DNA from: Petrolisthes cinctipes
Taxonomy: Eukaryota; Arthropoda; Malacostraca; Decapoda; Porcellanidae
DNA length: 64,000 bases
Assembly: GCA_033782935.1 (NCBI GenBank)
Contig: JAWQEG010000003.1
Coordinates: 186,001 to 250,000, forward strand
Direction: 5' to 3'
The notes beneath the pieces are model-generated. The model saw only the letters and a program-made list of their open reading frames with translations. It made no database searches and was not told the origin of the DNA. The position numbers and the translations under genes are program-made. Numbering within the stretch: position 1 is the first letter of the stretch; every line of letters starts with the position of its first letter. Positions 1-11,440 of the stretch are shown here, in pieces.

Positions 1-46
1 TGCATGCCTCAGTCGGCCTGGGACTGGGGACGTAACTATATATAAA

Positions 47-900
47 GTCCCCAGCTACATCCTAACACATTTTCCTATTGACGTTGACCCGAAACTTGCC
101 AAGGGATACCCTGGTGTGTACTCTGCCTGTCGTTTTTTCCAAAATGGTTCCCCCATTAGCCGTATTGTTGATGTCTGGAGTCAACCCTATCCACCTCCAA
201 ATAAGATTTCCTTTGATTTCCTCCCCTGTCTTCCACCGTGTGAGGTGAGGAAACTTCATAATGACCAGCCTTGGTGCTATAGGTGCTGGGGAGTTGGGCA
301 TATCTCCCGGTACTGTTCTGCCAGGCCGAAGAGTGCATGGTGTGCCGCCGACCATGATTCCAAGACGTGACCTGTCAGGGGTGAACCACCTCTGAGCCTT
401 CACCTACTTAGGATATGTCTCGATGGAAGTGTCCACGATGCCTTCAGCCAGGGGTTAACGTGTTGCATGGATGTACTCGACGTCAGGTCCAGGCTCGTGT
501 CTCTACTATTGCTCCGCCTCCACCACCGCCACCGCCACCTACCCAGTCTGCTCCTCCTACCAGCCCTGCCTCGCCTCCAGACCTGGCCCTCCACAAGTAT
601 GTTGCTACCCTCATGGTACGATGTATGGCTCTCGAGAACCGCTTTTCTGCCCTTGAAGCCAGGATTGATGGGTTGGATGCCGCTCAGGCTGCTAATGACT
701 CCAAGCTCTCCACCTTGGTCGAGGCTCAGCAGGCCATCATCTCAACTGTCACTACCCTTACCGAAAAGATGGATACTGTTGCATCTCGCCTTGAAAAGCT
801 TTTCGAGTCAGTCCCTTCTCCTGGTCCATCATTTTCTCCAGGTCGCTCATCTGCCCCGACACACCGGACTTCTACCTCCAAATACAGAGTTCGCAAATGA
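47..900 (+). pseudogene. Family A ORF1 (gag-like, zinc-knuckle) pseudogene
   Basis: This encodes the C-terminal half of the family A nucleic-acid-binding ORF1 protein. Frames at 116-370 and 415-900 carry a C-x2-C-x4-H-x4-C zinc knuckle (CYRCWGVGHISRYC), the start of a second knuckle, a polyproline run, and a probable coiled coil (ENRFSALEARIDGLDAAQ). A TGA near 367 replaces the TGT cysteine codon of the full-length copy, and a short deletion follows that removes the rest of the second knuckle. The reading frame then resumes and ends at the TGA at 898-900, close to the equivalent ORF1 stop in the full-length element. It is non-functional. Confidence 0.85.
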
Positions 901-902
901 TT

Positions 903-3885
903 GCCGGCTGGATGTCATCTCCTGGAATGTGTGTGGAATCACCAGTTATGCTAAGCTCACTCAACTCAAGGCCTATGTTTTTCGTCATCATCCCAGTGTT
1001 ATTTTTCTCCAGAAAGCATTTTCAGGATGGCCGCTCACTGCTGGGCAAGCTCCTTCCCTCTCAGGTTATATGCCATATGTTCATCTGGTAAGGAATGGTC
1101 TCCTGACTTACATACATAGCTCCTTGCCACATCGTTTTCTCCGTACCTCAACTGATCCTGACATGACCTTTCAGCAATTTGAGGTTCTACCTGGGAATGG
1201 AATACTCCAACTATGTAATGTCTATTCTGCCCCAGCTAGACTCACCCTTGAGGCTCTTCCTTCTCCAACAGTGCGTGGTATATGGGAGATTTTAATGCTC
1301 GGCATTCTGATTTGGCTGATGGTTCTGGCTCTATTAATCGCAATGGTGTTCGTCTCCTTTCATACATCTGCAAGCATCATCTGACACGCTGGGACACTGG
1401 CAGTGCCACCCATTGCCGGGGAGGTACTCTGGATTACATCCTCTCGTCTGGCCTGATAGCATCTCAGGTCCAGTGCTCCTCCGTGCCAGATTTATTCTCT
1501 GATCACATCTTTCTTCGGTTTAATTATTCTCTACCTGCTGGGTCAAGTGCTTCAGCCACTCGTTTGCCTATTGCTGTGCCCCCTAAATATTGCCCAACTT
1601 ACATCTTATTTATGGCCCATGTATTCCCTACATTTGACATATCATCAGCTGAAGTGTTGTACTCCGATCTTGTATCTGCTACTCATCACTTTTATAGGCT
1701 ATACGTCTCCCGGCCACACCTCCAGCATCGCCATACTGCTTACTCCTGGATGCTGGATGCACGTTTACAGGAAGCAAAGAAGGAGGCTGAACTTGAAGGC
1801 CTATTGTTTCAAGCCAACTCAACCCCTGACCTGCTCCATCGTTACCAGATGTCTAGGGGCGCTTTAGTTGCCGTGCAGGAGTGTGCTCACATTGAGTCTT
1901 GGTAGCGGTTTACGGACAGCATCAACCAGTAAAGAAGTGTGGCTTCAATGTGGCACCTCATATGTTGGGTTGTTAAAAAGACACTGACGACTGCTTGTCA
2001 TCACACTCCCGTCGCCTATGCCCAACAACTTGTCGATGCCTGGTCAGAACAATCTACCCCAGCCAGTCTACCCATCCACATACTAGATGCACTCGCTTCC
2101 CATGCTGCTGTCCATCGGCTATGTCTAATGTCTGCACTGTTACAAGATGATGACGATGATGCAGAGGAGATAACTGAGTAGGAGTTGCGCCGTGCTTTCT
2201 CTTGGGGTAGAGCTTCTTCCCCTGGTGATTATGGTATTACTTATGCTGTGCTGTGCCTACTTCAACAAGTTCCTGGGAACCCTCTACTTCGACTGCACAG
2301 CCGATTGTTATTTGATATTGTAATGCATCGGTTGCTAACTTCTCTCCCTGATATTCCTGGAACTACAATTACGTGCTATATGTGCTATCTGTGTTCATTC
2401 TACCTCACCAAGGGATCTCCAGCGGTTTCTTGACTCCTTTTCTCTGGCCTCCTCTCACTGTGGCATTATTGTCTCCCCAGATAAGAGCAGAATATTCACC
2501 TGCCGCCTTCCTCAAGCTTGGCCAGTGTTCACCATTGGAGGGACTGTCATTCCCATGTGTTTCCAGTACCGCTACCTGGGTGCGCCAGTCAATATTGGCC
2601 GATTGTCCCTGCCAGACCTCAACACCATCATATTGTCCAGGATGTATCGAGTCATCTCCAGCGCCAACTTACACCACTTCAATGGCTCTCTAACAACTCC
2701 TCGGGCATCTCCATCCCAGTAACCAGAACCATCAATATTGCTTTTATCCGTTCAGTTGTTGATTACCTCTCCCCTGCTTTGATTCAACTTCCTAGGGCAA
2801 CACTGGAAACTTTAGAAAATTTTCAGAATAGAGCAATGAGAATAATTCTCGGCTGTCCAATGTCGACCAAGAGAGTGAACATGCAGCGTGAGTTGCATCT
2901 TCCCCCATTAATCGAGACAATTTATTGTATTGTTACTTGCTTCACTGTCAAATGCCTCCATTTCCCACATCTTTCACCCCATTACTCTCAGTTATTCAGG
3001 ACTTCTCTTCGACCAAACTCACATGTCCCTCCCATACTGCCTGCTGGACGTACTCTTATAAAGTCCGTTTCCTCTATGCTCTGTAATCTTAATAATAATA
3101 CTTCCAAGTCGGAACTGCCTTCTCTACAGCGATAGTTGGCTTTGGAACACATAGAAACAGTGAGGTCCTCCATCACAGATCCATACTGCCTCTACACTGA
3201 TGGCTCATTGCAGGTGGATGGTACAGAATGTTGTGCCGTTTTCTAATCTGACATGGAGTCACCTCCAATGGGCTGGGTAGGCTGTCTTGTCTACACACTC
3301 TACTGTTATTCAGCAGATTTTATAATTTTTGTCCTTATTGCGTCATCGTAACATGACTGTCAAATTTTTATTGGTGCCATCCCATGTAGGTTTACGTCAC
3401 AATGGTACAGTTGACAGACTCGCAAAGGAAGCCTGCCATCTGCCTCCTCGTGGTGTTGGACATCCTCTCTCCCTGTCATGTTACCTTTCCAGAGTTTGCT
3501 CTGTCGCTCTCCTCCCTGTACTGCACCGCAGGGATGCAGAGAAGCATCTCCATCACCCATTACGAGTCTGTCTGCTGTCACAAATATTCCTACCGTCGTC
3601 GAGGCCTCATGGTTCGGAGACACAATGTAGCCTCTGCTTATTTGAGGCTTGGCTACCGGCCACCGTGGCAGGTTGCTGGGATGCAGGGTGAGCCTCCCTT
3701 CAATGAGTGTCGCTTGTGTCGAGCGCCTCGTGCTAACACTATAGAGCACTATTGCTTGGCCTGCCCCACTGTCCGACACTTGCTGCCCCGGAGCCTGCCA
3801 TTTGATGTGGTTTGTCGACACCTGCTGAACTATCAGGTTCTGGAGGAACTTCTGGTATGCCACCCTCGTTTTGGAGGATTTTAGT
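903..3885 (+). pseudogene. Family A ORF2 (endonuclease-RT-RNase H) pseudogene
   Basis: The N-terminal part matches the apurinic-like endonuclease of the full-length copy: DVISWNVCGI, then FLQKAF (Glu of the usual LQE motif replaced by Lys), GDFNARHSD and a SDH motif. Internal stops and frameshifts break it, for example at 1903-1905 and 2179-2181. The RT palm is deleted around 2297. Downstream pieces of the thumb, the RNase H domain (CLYTDGSLQVDG) and the C-terminal Cys/His region (TIEHYCLACPTV) remain in changing frames. The Glu-to-Lys change and the deletion mean no endonuclease or RT activity is possible. Confidence 0.88.
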
Positions 3886-4073
3886 AGGTCACAAAGTAAA
3901 TATTTGTCTGCATGCTTGTGCTTCATTCTGTTATGTTTTCGTGATGTGTGTGTGTGCGTGTGGTTGTAGTCATTGGATTCTCATGAGTCCCGCCTACCCT
4001 TGTGTATTGTTGTCTGCCTGTTGACTGACGCTATGGCGCAATAAAAAAAAGAAAAAAAAAAGAAAAAAAAAAA

Positions 4074-5188
4074 ACAGTACAACACCCTTTTGAACCACTT
4101 CAGGCTCAAACAACGAAACACCAAATTTATTTTTGGATTCAGATCATGAGACCGTGCATGATGATGAAGAAATGGTGGAATCCCTACATAAGAGTGAAGT
4201 GATTGACGCTGAGGGAGGCTGGACCATACAGTGACGGAAACTTAATAATGTCATGATATATATTTTTAATTACCTGATGTTGTCATTTACCTTTGTTATT
4301 GTAATTCAATGAGGAGGTAGTGTTTCTATTTCAAATATATACTATGGTATAAAGCTTATGATTCATATTTAGCCATAGGTAATGAATGAGGGAATAATTC
4401 TATGAGAATAATTCTAGATGGTAATAAATATTGTATAATTCCAACCGTTTTTTGTTTTCACTAATTTTCCCCTATGATAATCTGCTTACATACACAATAA
4501 AACAAAAATAATAGTATCAAATACTGCTATATTAACACAGGAGTAAGTGAATAACGTTCGTTAAAATCCTAATATTATGAGAATATGCTCCACAGTATAT
4601 TATCACATGTATAAAAGTTTTTAAAATATTACTTCTACATAACACACTGTTCTTATTGTTCTAATTATTTTTGTGAGTTCTTAACACCTTCTGACTATAA
4701 TGCATTCATAAATTAGGTCAGTTGTTCCTATATCTCTGCAACATAATACTGGGATGTCGTGCTGCGTCTGCTAGTGACCATTTTACTGGTTATTTTAGTG
4801 TTCCTGCTGTGAATAGATAGTTAAGGCATCACTCTAAAACTAGCCTTTAAGAATTTGGCTAAATGATATCCACTCAGTAATAATGCGAGGGAGCTCCAAG
4901 CTGGTTTGTTCAAATAATATCATAAAGTATTGTAGGTATAAAATGTATAACAACATTAAGCCAAAGAAGAAAAACGAAAATAAGCTTTATGCATGTATTT
5001 GCTATGCTCAATGTCCGGTGTCTTTGCATTAGCTCGTTTTCCTTAAAAGATGCTTCACAATTCAACTGATCAAACCATCTTGGAGTTTACTGGCATCCCT
5101 GTTGTCACTCATTCCTTCATCACCTGAATCCGAATCCGAATTCCTTCATCTGAATCCGAAGATCAATCTGGTGTTTCGTTGTCCGTGC
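4074..5188 (+). mobile_element. Tc1-like DNA transposon T1 (about 1.1 kb)
   Basis: This segment is repeated in inverted orientation at 17490-18638 (T2), which defines it as a mobile unit. Both ends carry inverted repeats: the left reads ...ACAACGAAACACC near 4112-4125 and the right ends ...GGTGTTTCGTTGTCC at 5188, with similarity continuing inward over roughly 70 bp. A short + strand stretch at about 4150-4232 resembles the C-terminus of a Tc1/IS630 transposase (EEMVESLHK... VIDAEGGWTIQ, then stop); frameshifts and deletions leave nothing longer. The outer terminal-repeat segment GAACCACTTCAGGCTC is present only on the left. It lies between the A-tail of family A and family B ORF1, so it probably inserted into B1. 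Superfamily assignment is tentative. Confidence 0.7.
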
Positions 5189-5903
5189 CTTCAACTGATG
5201 ACTTTTCTCAGGCTTTAACTAAATGTGTTCATGTGGTAGAGGTCCACGCTGCCACACGCTCTCCAAAAAGGAAACCCAAGTCAACTAAATTGCAACAGAG
5301 ACGTCTTCGTGGTTCGTCTGCGACATTTGGCTCCATGTACAGTCGCCAGCACTGCCGCGTGGTACAGGGGCTCACATGTTTAAGAAATTAAAGTGATGAA
5401 GTTCCTTAAGCAACAAAGTTCACTTCATTAGCTAGTGTATCGAGGATACTCCATCTCACGCGGCAGTGATGGCGAGTGTACATTCCTCCTTGCAAAGCAA
5501 CCGTCTTTGTAGACTCATCCATATGTTCCTCTCAATTTCACCTTTAGCGTTCGCGTGGCTCTGATGAATCTCTTGATTCAACAAATGTTCCCCCTCGCAA
5601 ACTTTCTTTGGGAACACCGGAAGGGCGTGATGCGAATGTGAATGCCTCGGATATTGTGACTTAAAAAGATACGGTTTCTCTTCCGCTTGAGCAGCGGAGT
5701 GATTCTTCCACCTGTATTATGGATGTTGATGTATCTGCCTGTGTCAGTGATACCACTGCTGTACAGGACAATACCAATGTGGTTGCTTCCAAGAATATCC
5801 CTGCTCATCTACCTTCACCTTCTAACATATCAGATGCTTCAGGAACTCGTCTACGGGTCCCAATTACTGCCCCAAGTACTCTTCTTCTAGTGGCCCAGGA
5901 TTA
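5189..5903 (+). pseudogene. Family B ORF1 C-terminal part, interrupted by a MITE
   Basis: The frame starting at 5189 reads PSTDDFSQALTK and VHAATRSPKRKPK, matching the tail of ORF1 in B3 (around 57807-57960, minus strand). A 139-bp MITE at 5340-5478 interrupts it, after which homology resumes (VPPRKLSLGTPEGRD, then MDVDVSACVSDTTAVQDN in the frame at 5719). There are stops at about 5662 and 5902. This is the basic, low-complexity C-terminal region downstream of the zinc knuckles. No enzymatic role is expected. Confidence 0.75.
5340..5478. mobile_element. MITE of the CAGTCGCCAGC family, 139 bp
   Basis: TA dinucleotides flank it (5338-5339 and 5479-5480). Its left terminus CAGTCGCCAGCACTGCCGCG is the near-exact reverse complement of its right terminus (CGCGGCAGTGATGGCGAGTG). 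The same family occurs at 25608/31308-31507, where a family A retrotransposon has inserted into its terminus. The B2 copy (about 15835-15860) gives the uninterrupted family B sequence here. TA flanks and a CAGT terminus point to a Tc1/mariner-type non-autonomous element. Confidence 0.85.
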
Positions 5904-6000
5904 GACAAAACTTATCGTTTGAGTAAAACCTCAGGTCAAGGTGGTAGTAAGAAGTCCCTCCGTGAGGCTTCCCTAAAATCCGAACTAAAGTAACACTGTT

Positions 6001-9000
6001 CAAGATCCTTCAGTGGAATTGCCGTGGCTTGCGTGCTTCTTGGGAGGAACTGCGCGTTCTTCTCTCTGCTTCTCTCCTACATGTGTTTCTCTGCAAGAGA
6101 CAATGCTTGAGGACTACATTCCTGCCAGTCCTCCAGTATACTCTGCATTTTAGTCCAATTAATTTGAAGGGCAGGGTCACCACGGTGGCTCTGCAATCCT
6201 AGTTCGGGGCGATGTCCCATGCACGAGCCTGGAGCTTGACACTCCGCTCCAGGCAGTTGCAGTTAAAGTTTTTATGGACTGACCCTACAATGTGTGCAGT
6301 CTATATCTTCCTCCTCGTATTACAGTTGAGAGGGGTAATCTCAACCGTCTTGTACGGGTCCTTCCCTCTCCCTTTATTTTATAGGGTGATTTTAATGGTC
6401 GTCATCCTCTGTGAGGTGACAGTTCAGGCAATCTCAGGGGTGTTTTATTGGCTTCTTTTATTGAGGATGAGGGATTAGGGGTTCTAAATACTGGAAATGT
6501 GACACATTTTAATAGCCCTACTGGGACTTTTACAGCCATTGACATTTCCTTTTGCTCACCCAGTGCTCTGTTGGATTTTACTTGGAGTGTGTTGCCAGAT
6601 TTATATGGCAGTGACAACTTCCTAATACTCATAAGAAATAACAGGTACGAACCGCAGTCTCGTCTTCCTAGGTGGAGATTAGAAAAGGCTGAGTGGCAGT
6701 TTTGTAGAGAGCTAACTTCTTTGGTCTCTTCTGTAGCAGATTTTGGTAGCTCTGACGAGACTGTGACATATTTCACTGATATGCTCCACTTTGCTCCTCT
6801 CAACTCTATCCCTAAAATTTCTGGTCACTTTTCCAAACGTCTTGTGGTCACCAGTCACTACTACTGCTGTGCGGGAGAAGTGCGCTGCTTTCTCTCGCCT
6901 TCGTCGCAATCGTGGGGACCCAACTCTTTTGGAGAACTTCCGATGGGCATGGGCTCAGGCTAGACGAGTTTTAAAAGACGAACGACGTGCATCTTGGAAG
7001 GCTTATGTGTCTTAAATTAATACTAAAGCCCCACTCACCCAAGTGTTCAGGAGAGCCAGTAAGATGGCAGGGAAGTTTTCTCCTAGTCCTCCACCTGTTC
7101 TTCAGGTCAATGGAATTAAGATCATGGATTGTTTAACAGTGGCGAACACCATGGCAGAGGCTTTTGCTAGAGTCTCCAGCCGTGACCTTTTGATGTCAGT
7201 CATGACAGGGGAACGAGAATAAAAGTTATAACCATATATTCACCCTGAGAGACTAGCACTCTGCTCTCTCTCTCTCTCTCTGTGGCAACACTTCTCCTGG
7301 GCCAGACAACATCCCATATGCAATGTTGCGACAGTTGGGTGAGGAGGTGATCTCATTTCTTCTAGATTACACATAACAGAATCTGGCTGGAGGGTGTCTT
7401 CCCTTCTGGGTGGAGGGTTGCTACCATCCTTCCTTTCCCAAAGCCGGGCAAGGAGTCTAGTGTTGACCTCAATTACCGACCCATTGCCTTGGCCTCCTGT
7501 CTCTGTAAACTATTCGCGAAGATGGTGAATGTCAGACTCGTATACTTCTTGGAATGGGGTGGCTCTCGTAAACACTGTTCCATTACCGACGCTCTGGTAA
7601 GGTTAGAAGCTGCTGCATGTGAGGCTTTTGCACTACATCAACATCTGGTTTGTGTATTCTTTGATTTAGAGAAAGCCTATGACACAACATGGCAATATGG
7701 CATCCTGCAGCAACTCCGTGCATATGACCTGCGGGGTCGCCTTCCACACTTTCTTCAGGAGTTTCTCAGTGGTCGCAGTTTTTCTGTGAGGTTTGGTACA
7801 GCCCTCTCAGCATCCGTTGCACAGGAGAAGGGTATCCCCCAGGGAAGCGTCCTCAGTGTCATATTGTTTGCAGTAGCAATTAATACCATTGCCTCATCCC
7901 TTCTGTACGGTATAGCCAACTTGATGTACGTTGACAACCTGACGGTCTGGCTTGCTGCTTACCGTATGTCAGTGGCGGTGTGACGCATGCAGCTTGCCCT
8001 CGACAGGGTGTCGTGTTGGGCTGGTTCTCATGGGTTTCGCTTCTCTCCTGCCAAGACGGTTGCTATGCACTTCTGCTGTATCCGAGGCATCCACCCCGAT
8101 CCGGTCTTATTCATGTATGGTCATTGGATACGTTGTGTCGAGGAGACTCACTTTTTAGGTCTTAATTTTGACAAATGTTTGATTTAGGTTCCCCATTTAT
8201 GTTCACTTAAGGTCTCTTGCCTCCAGGCTCTTGAGGGTCCTGGGCCATACGTTCGGGGGGGCTGATCGGGCCACCCTCCTCAGCCTATACTGTGTACTTA
8301 TTAGGTCAAAATTCGATTATGGGTGTAAGGTGTACTCCTCTTCCACGGATGCCTGTCTTAGAGTCTTAGACCTTGTGGACGCTGATGCGCCACCTCTTGA
8401 TCTCCTTCGCCAGTCCTTGATGGTTCTTTGTTGGCATCAATAACATCGACGTCCTGACTCCCTTCCCTGCTTGAAAGTGTCATCTGATATAATGTCTCAG
8501 TACTACCTTTCCGGGTCAGGAAGGCTATGGAGAAGTTGGGCATTGATGACCTGATTTGTCCTGTGCGGGTCCCCAGGGTGGCTCCATGGCTTCTTCCAGA
8601 AGTTTATACCTGCACCTGCTTTTCAAACAAGAAGGAATCTCTTCCTCCTCCAGTGGCTCATTCCTTCTTTTTAGAACATGCCTCCTCTCACAGGGAGTCC
8701 CTCCCTGTGTACACTGATGGGTCAAAGTCTGATGCTGGAGTTGGTTTTGGAGTTGTCTTTCCTGACTTTTGTCGTGGTGGCAGGTTCCCTTCTGTCATGT
8801 CCATTTTTACTGCCGTGCTTTCGGCCATTTTTTATGCCTTCCAGGACAGATGGGACTCCGTCGGGGATAACAAGCTATGCAGCATCCACGAGCACATGGG
8901 TTTGTGGAGCTACAGCGGCCTGTCACGCCGGTGGGAAACGACTCTTGCCCATCTCCGCATTGGCCACACACTATTGACTCATGTTTTTGCAATGGAGAAG

Positions 9001-9216
9001 GCACCTCCTTCATACTGTGATGATTGTCTCGTCCCTCTGACAGTGCGGCATCTTATTGTCGAGTGTCCCAGCCTTGGGGACCAAGGTACCTCTCTGAGTA
9101 CCCGGTGGGGGACGGTTCTTACAGTCTCTCCCAGGTGCTGGGGGAGGAGGCTTGTAGTGTGGGAGGGAGCACCCTCTCCTTCGTGGAGGAGACTGGCCTC
9201 CTCCACAAGTTGTGAA
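6001..9216 (+). pseudogene. Family B ORF2 pseudogene (endonuclease-RT-RNase H)
   Basis: Endonuclease pieces include LQWNCRGLRA at 6010, LQETML in a shifted frame near 6091, and GDFNGRH near 6389. RT pieces at about 7090-8200 include LPKPGK, NYRPIALASC, FFDLEKAYDTTW and GIPQGSVLS. The catalytic YADD box reads YVDN (about 7927-7938), losing one Asp. RNase H begins at about 8705 (YTDGSKSDAGV) but most of the domain is deleted before DRWDSVGDNKLC. The C-terminal Cys/His region (CDDCLVPLTVRHLIVECPSL) is present. Multiple frameshifts and stops make it non-functional. Confidence 0.88.
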
Positions 9217-9495
9217 TTTTATGATGTTTATGTTTTTTTTATTTTTTTATACTGTATTTTAGATTGTTCAATAATTTTTAAATTTAAAGAGTTTTAGTTT
9301 ATATATCCTTTTAATCATGTTGCTTTCCCCTATTTTGATGGTGAAGCCTGTATAGAATGTGTATATTTTTTTATGAATGATATGAATGACCATATTTTGA
9401 AATCCTTAAAATTTAATATTATGTAGGGCTGTATATGACCCTAGCTGTTGCGCCGTCAGAGGCCTAGTGGAATCTATCAATTATTAATCAATTAA

Positions 9496-9709
9496 TCATA
9501 ATATTAATGAATATACTAACTCTATACTCATAAAGTTGCTTAAATACATAAGAAGCATATAATGTATGCATACAATCATTACATATTGATACTTTAGTAA
9601 TAAGTTTTTACACAACTATTAAACTTCTAGGGCAACTAACATGATCACTCGTTGTTTATCATATACTATTATAAAAGTATTCGGAGTATATGAAATTTTA
9701 TAACATTAA
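9496..9709. other. A/T-rich spacer, nothing recognised
   Basis: This sits between the 3' tail of B1 and the Helitron start at 9710. I see no open frame, terminal repeat or RNA motif. Confidence 0.5.
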
Positions 9710-10007
9710 TCTGTACTATAAATGGCAAACCGTCTCTGTTTGTCCTTTTATAACTCGAAAACGGTTACACCTACATCCAAAACCCATATATATTCTAAAT
9801 CACCATCACCAGGCGAAGGTTTTGGTATGACATAACATGACGTAACTTGATGTAAAAATTACGTCATCTACTATAAATTCGCTAAAAAAAAAAAGTTAAA
9901 GTCCCAAAACTATATATTCTGAATCAGCACTACCGGCAAAGGTTTTTATGACGTAACATGATATAACTTGAAGTAGAACTTACGTTAAAATGTCAAATAT
10001 TCTATTT

Positions 10008-10464
10008 TCCTACCGTCGTCGAGGACTCATGGTTCGGAGGCACAATGTAGTCTCTGCTCGTTTGAGGCTGGGCTACCGGCCATTGTGGAATGTTGCTGGG
10101 ATGCAGGGTGAGCCTCCCTTCACTGAGTGTCACTTGTGTCGAGCGCCTTGTGCTAACACTATAGAGCACTATTGCCTGGCCTGCCCCACTGTCCCGGGGC
10201 ATGCCACTTGATGTGGTTTGTCGACACCTGCTGAACCATCAGGTTCTGGAGGAACTTCTGGTATGCCACTCTCGTTTTGGTGGATTTAAGTAGGTCATAA
10301 TGTAAATATTTGTCTGTATGCTTGTGCTTCATTCTGTTATGTTTTCGTGATGTGTGTGTGTGTGTGGTTGTAGTCATTGGATTCTTATGAGTCCCGCATA
10401 CCCTTGTGTAATGTTGTCTGCCTGTTGACTGATGCTACGGCGCAATGAATTAAGAAAAAAAAAA
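10008..10464 (+). mobile_element. Family A 3' fragment A2 nested in Helitron H1
   Basis: This is a severely 5'-truncated insertion containing only the last part of ORF2 (RRGLMVRRHNVVSARL... TIEHYCLACPTV), the 3' UTR and an A tail at 10455-10464. The 7-bp target-site duplication TCTATTT lies at 10001-10007 and 10465-10471. Helitron copy H3 carries the empty site, with a single TCTATTT at 24824-24830. This fixes the order of events: Helitron first, family A second. A short deletion in the ORF2 tail follows CPTVPG. Confidence 0.93.
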
Positions 10465-10876
10465 TCTATTTATCGGTTAAAACCATAAAGAAGAGCTCGA
10501 ACAGAAATTATCCGTTCGAGCTGCTAAAATCTCGCGCCAAATGTACCGCTCGAACAGATGCTTGAATTTTTCCGTTCGAGCCGCTAAAAACGAGCTGAAG
10601 AAGGCAAAAAAGCTATTTGGAAATTCAGTCGGTCTCGGGCCTTCAAGCTATAGCCGCGAATACTTCTGGATGGAATGGCCTGAAACTTCGTACAAAGTGG
10701 TATTGTTACCCGAGGAAGAACATGGGCTAGGTGTCGTTGTGCTTAAACATCATCTTCAATGAGCAAATAAGCATAATGAGCTCAAAATTGCCAAACATGG
10801 GCTTGGTATTGTGCTCAAACGTCATCTTCAGTGAGCAAATGAGCATAATGAGCCAAATGCTCTTAAACCTGCCTAA

Positions 10877-11160
10877 ATGAGCCCAACTATTCCATCAGAC
10901 ACCCCATTTCAGTTTAAGCGGCTGCAGTTCCCTGTTCGAGTCAGCTTTGCAATGACCATCAACAAAGCACAGGGTCAGTGGCTTAAAACTGCAGGTCTGA
11001 GTTTGGAATCGGCATGTTTCTCCCACGGCCAACTCTATGTCGGCTGCTCAAGAGTCGGATAGCCACAACTCATTTACTTCCATGCGCCAGAGGGTAAAAG
11101 CAAGATCTAGAATACCTTGGGTAAAACAACGAACATCGTCTACCCGAAAGTATTGATACC
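10877..11160 (+). pseudogene. Helitron Rep-helicase C-terminus (Pif1-like) remnant
   Basis: Residues PFQFKRLQFPVRVSFAMTIN, KAQGQ and SHGQLYVGCSRVG match the last conserved motifs of the Pif1-like helicase domain in Helitron proteins. The KAQGQ and LYVxCSRVG motifs belong to the helicase C-terminal block. A TAG follows at about 11060, where homologues continue; the continuation (HAPEGKSK, then NIVYPKV) is visible past it. The HUH Rep domain and helicase motifs I-IV are absent. The remnant identifies the element but cannot act. Confidence 0.85.
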
Positions 11161-11411
11161 GTAATCATAGGCAAGTGCAGACTTTGAATATGAGGAAACC
11201 AAGAACTGTGATTTTTGTTGACAATATGCAAGTCAGCGGACGTGAATTTTATTTGTATAAATAGTGTACTTTTTATTATTTCATTTTTCTAATTGCAATG
11301 TCAACTGAGTGTTATTGGGACTTTTTGTGTTATTGGGACTTTTTAAAGCAGAGAGTATATTGTTATTGATCATTATTTCATGTATTAATACTTGCCATCA
11401 GTTTTATTTAA

Positions 11412-11440
11412 ACCCGAGTGAAGCCGGGTACCCCAGCTAG
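11412..11440 (+). other. Helitron 3' terminal hairpin and CTAG end
   Basis: The stem ACCCG/CGGGT with an 8-nt loop is followed by ACCCCAGCTAG and then the host T. In Helitrons this hairpin acts as the transposition terminator. Confidence 0.85.

Larger units (their letters stand above)
46..4073 (+). mobile_element. Non-LTR retrotransposon family A, degraded copy A1
   Basis: This is a 5'-truncated, decayed copy of the family represented in full at 25620-31295. Nucleotide similarity starts near position 46, in the middle of ORF1, and runs to an A-rich tail at about 4042-4073 that is interrupted by G residues. Order is ORF1 C-terminal half, endonuclease, internal deletion, C-terminal ORF2 and RNase H remnants, 3' UTR. 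The core of the reverse transcriptase is missing: sequence near 2297 joins a point before the RT palm to a point just before the YADD box. The tail directly abuts the Tc1-like element T1. I could not identify a target-site duplication. Confidence 0.9.
5189..9495 (+). mobile_element. Non-LTR retrotransposon family B, degraded copy B1
   Basis: Family B is seen again at 13353-21020 (B2) and 56084-59672 (B3). This copy begins inside ORF1, where T1 interrupts it, and runs through endonuclease, RT and RNase H remnants to a 3' UTR ending in an A/T-rich tail around 9440-9495 (CTGTTGCGCCGTCAGAGGCC, then repeats of the ATCAATTA type). The 3' end matches the end of B3, which has a clear target-site duplication. 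It belongs with RNase H-bearing I/Jockey-type elements, but I cannot fix the clade. Confidence 0.88.
9710..11440 (+). mobile_element. Helitron H1, both termini present
   Basis: The 5' end is A|TCTGTACTATAAATGGC and the 3' end is CTAG|T. The 3' end is preceded by a hairpin (ACCCG at 11412-11416 pairing with CGGGT at 11425-11429) 11 nt upstream. This is the canonical Helitron arrangement: 5' TC, 3' CTRR, subterminal hairpin, insertion between A and T, no duplication. The same 5' terminus recurs at 21482 and 24531. The interior holds a C-terminal helicase remnant (10877-11160) and a nested family A fragment (10008-10464). At 1.73 kb it is far shorter than an autonomous Helitron (several kb), so it is an internally deleted derivative. 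Confidence 0.88.

Noticed and set aside
5050..5190. Minus-strand residues QTILEFTGIPVFTHSFI conserved between T1 and T2 as a transposase N-terminus
   Set aside because: Conserved only because T1 and T2 are nucleotide copies; no family match that I could defend.
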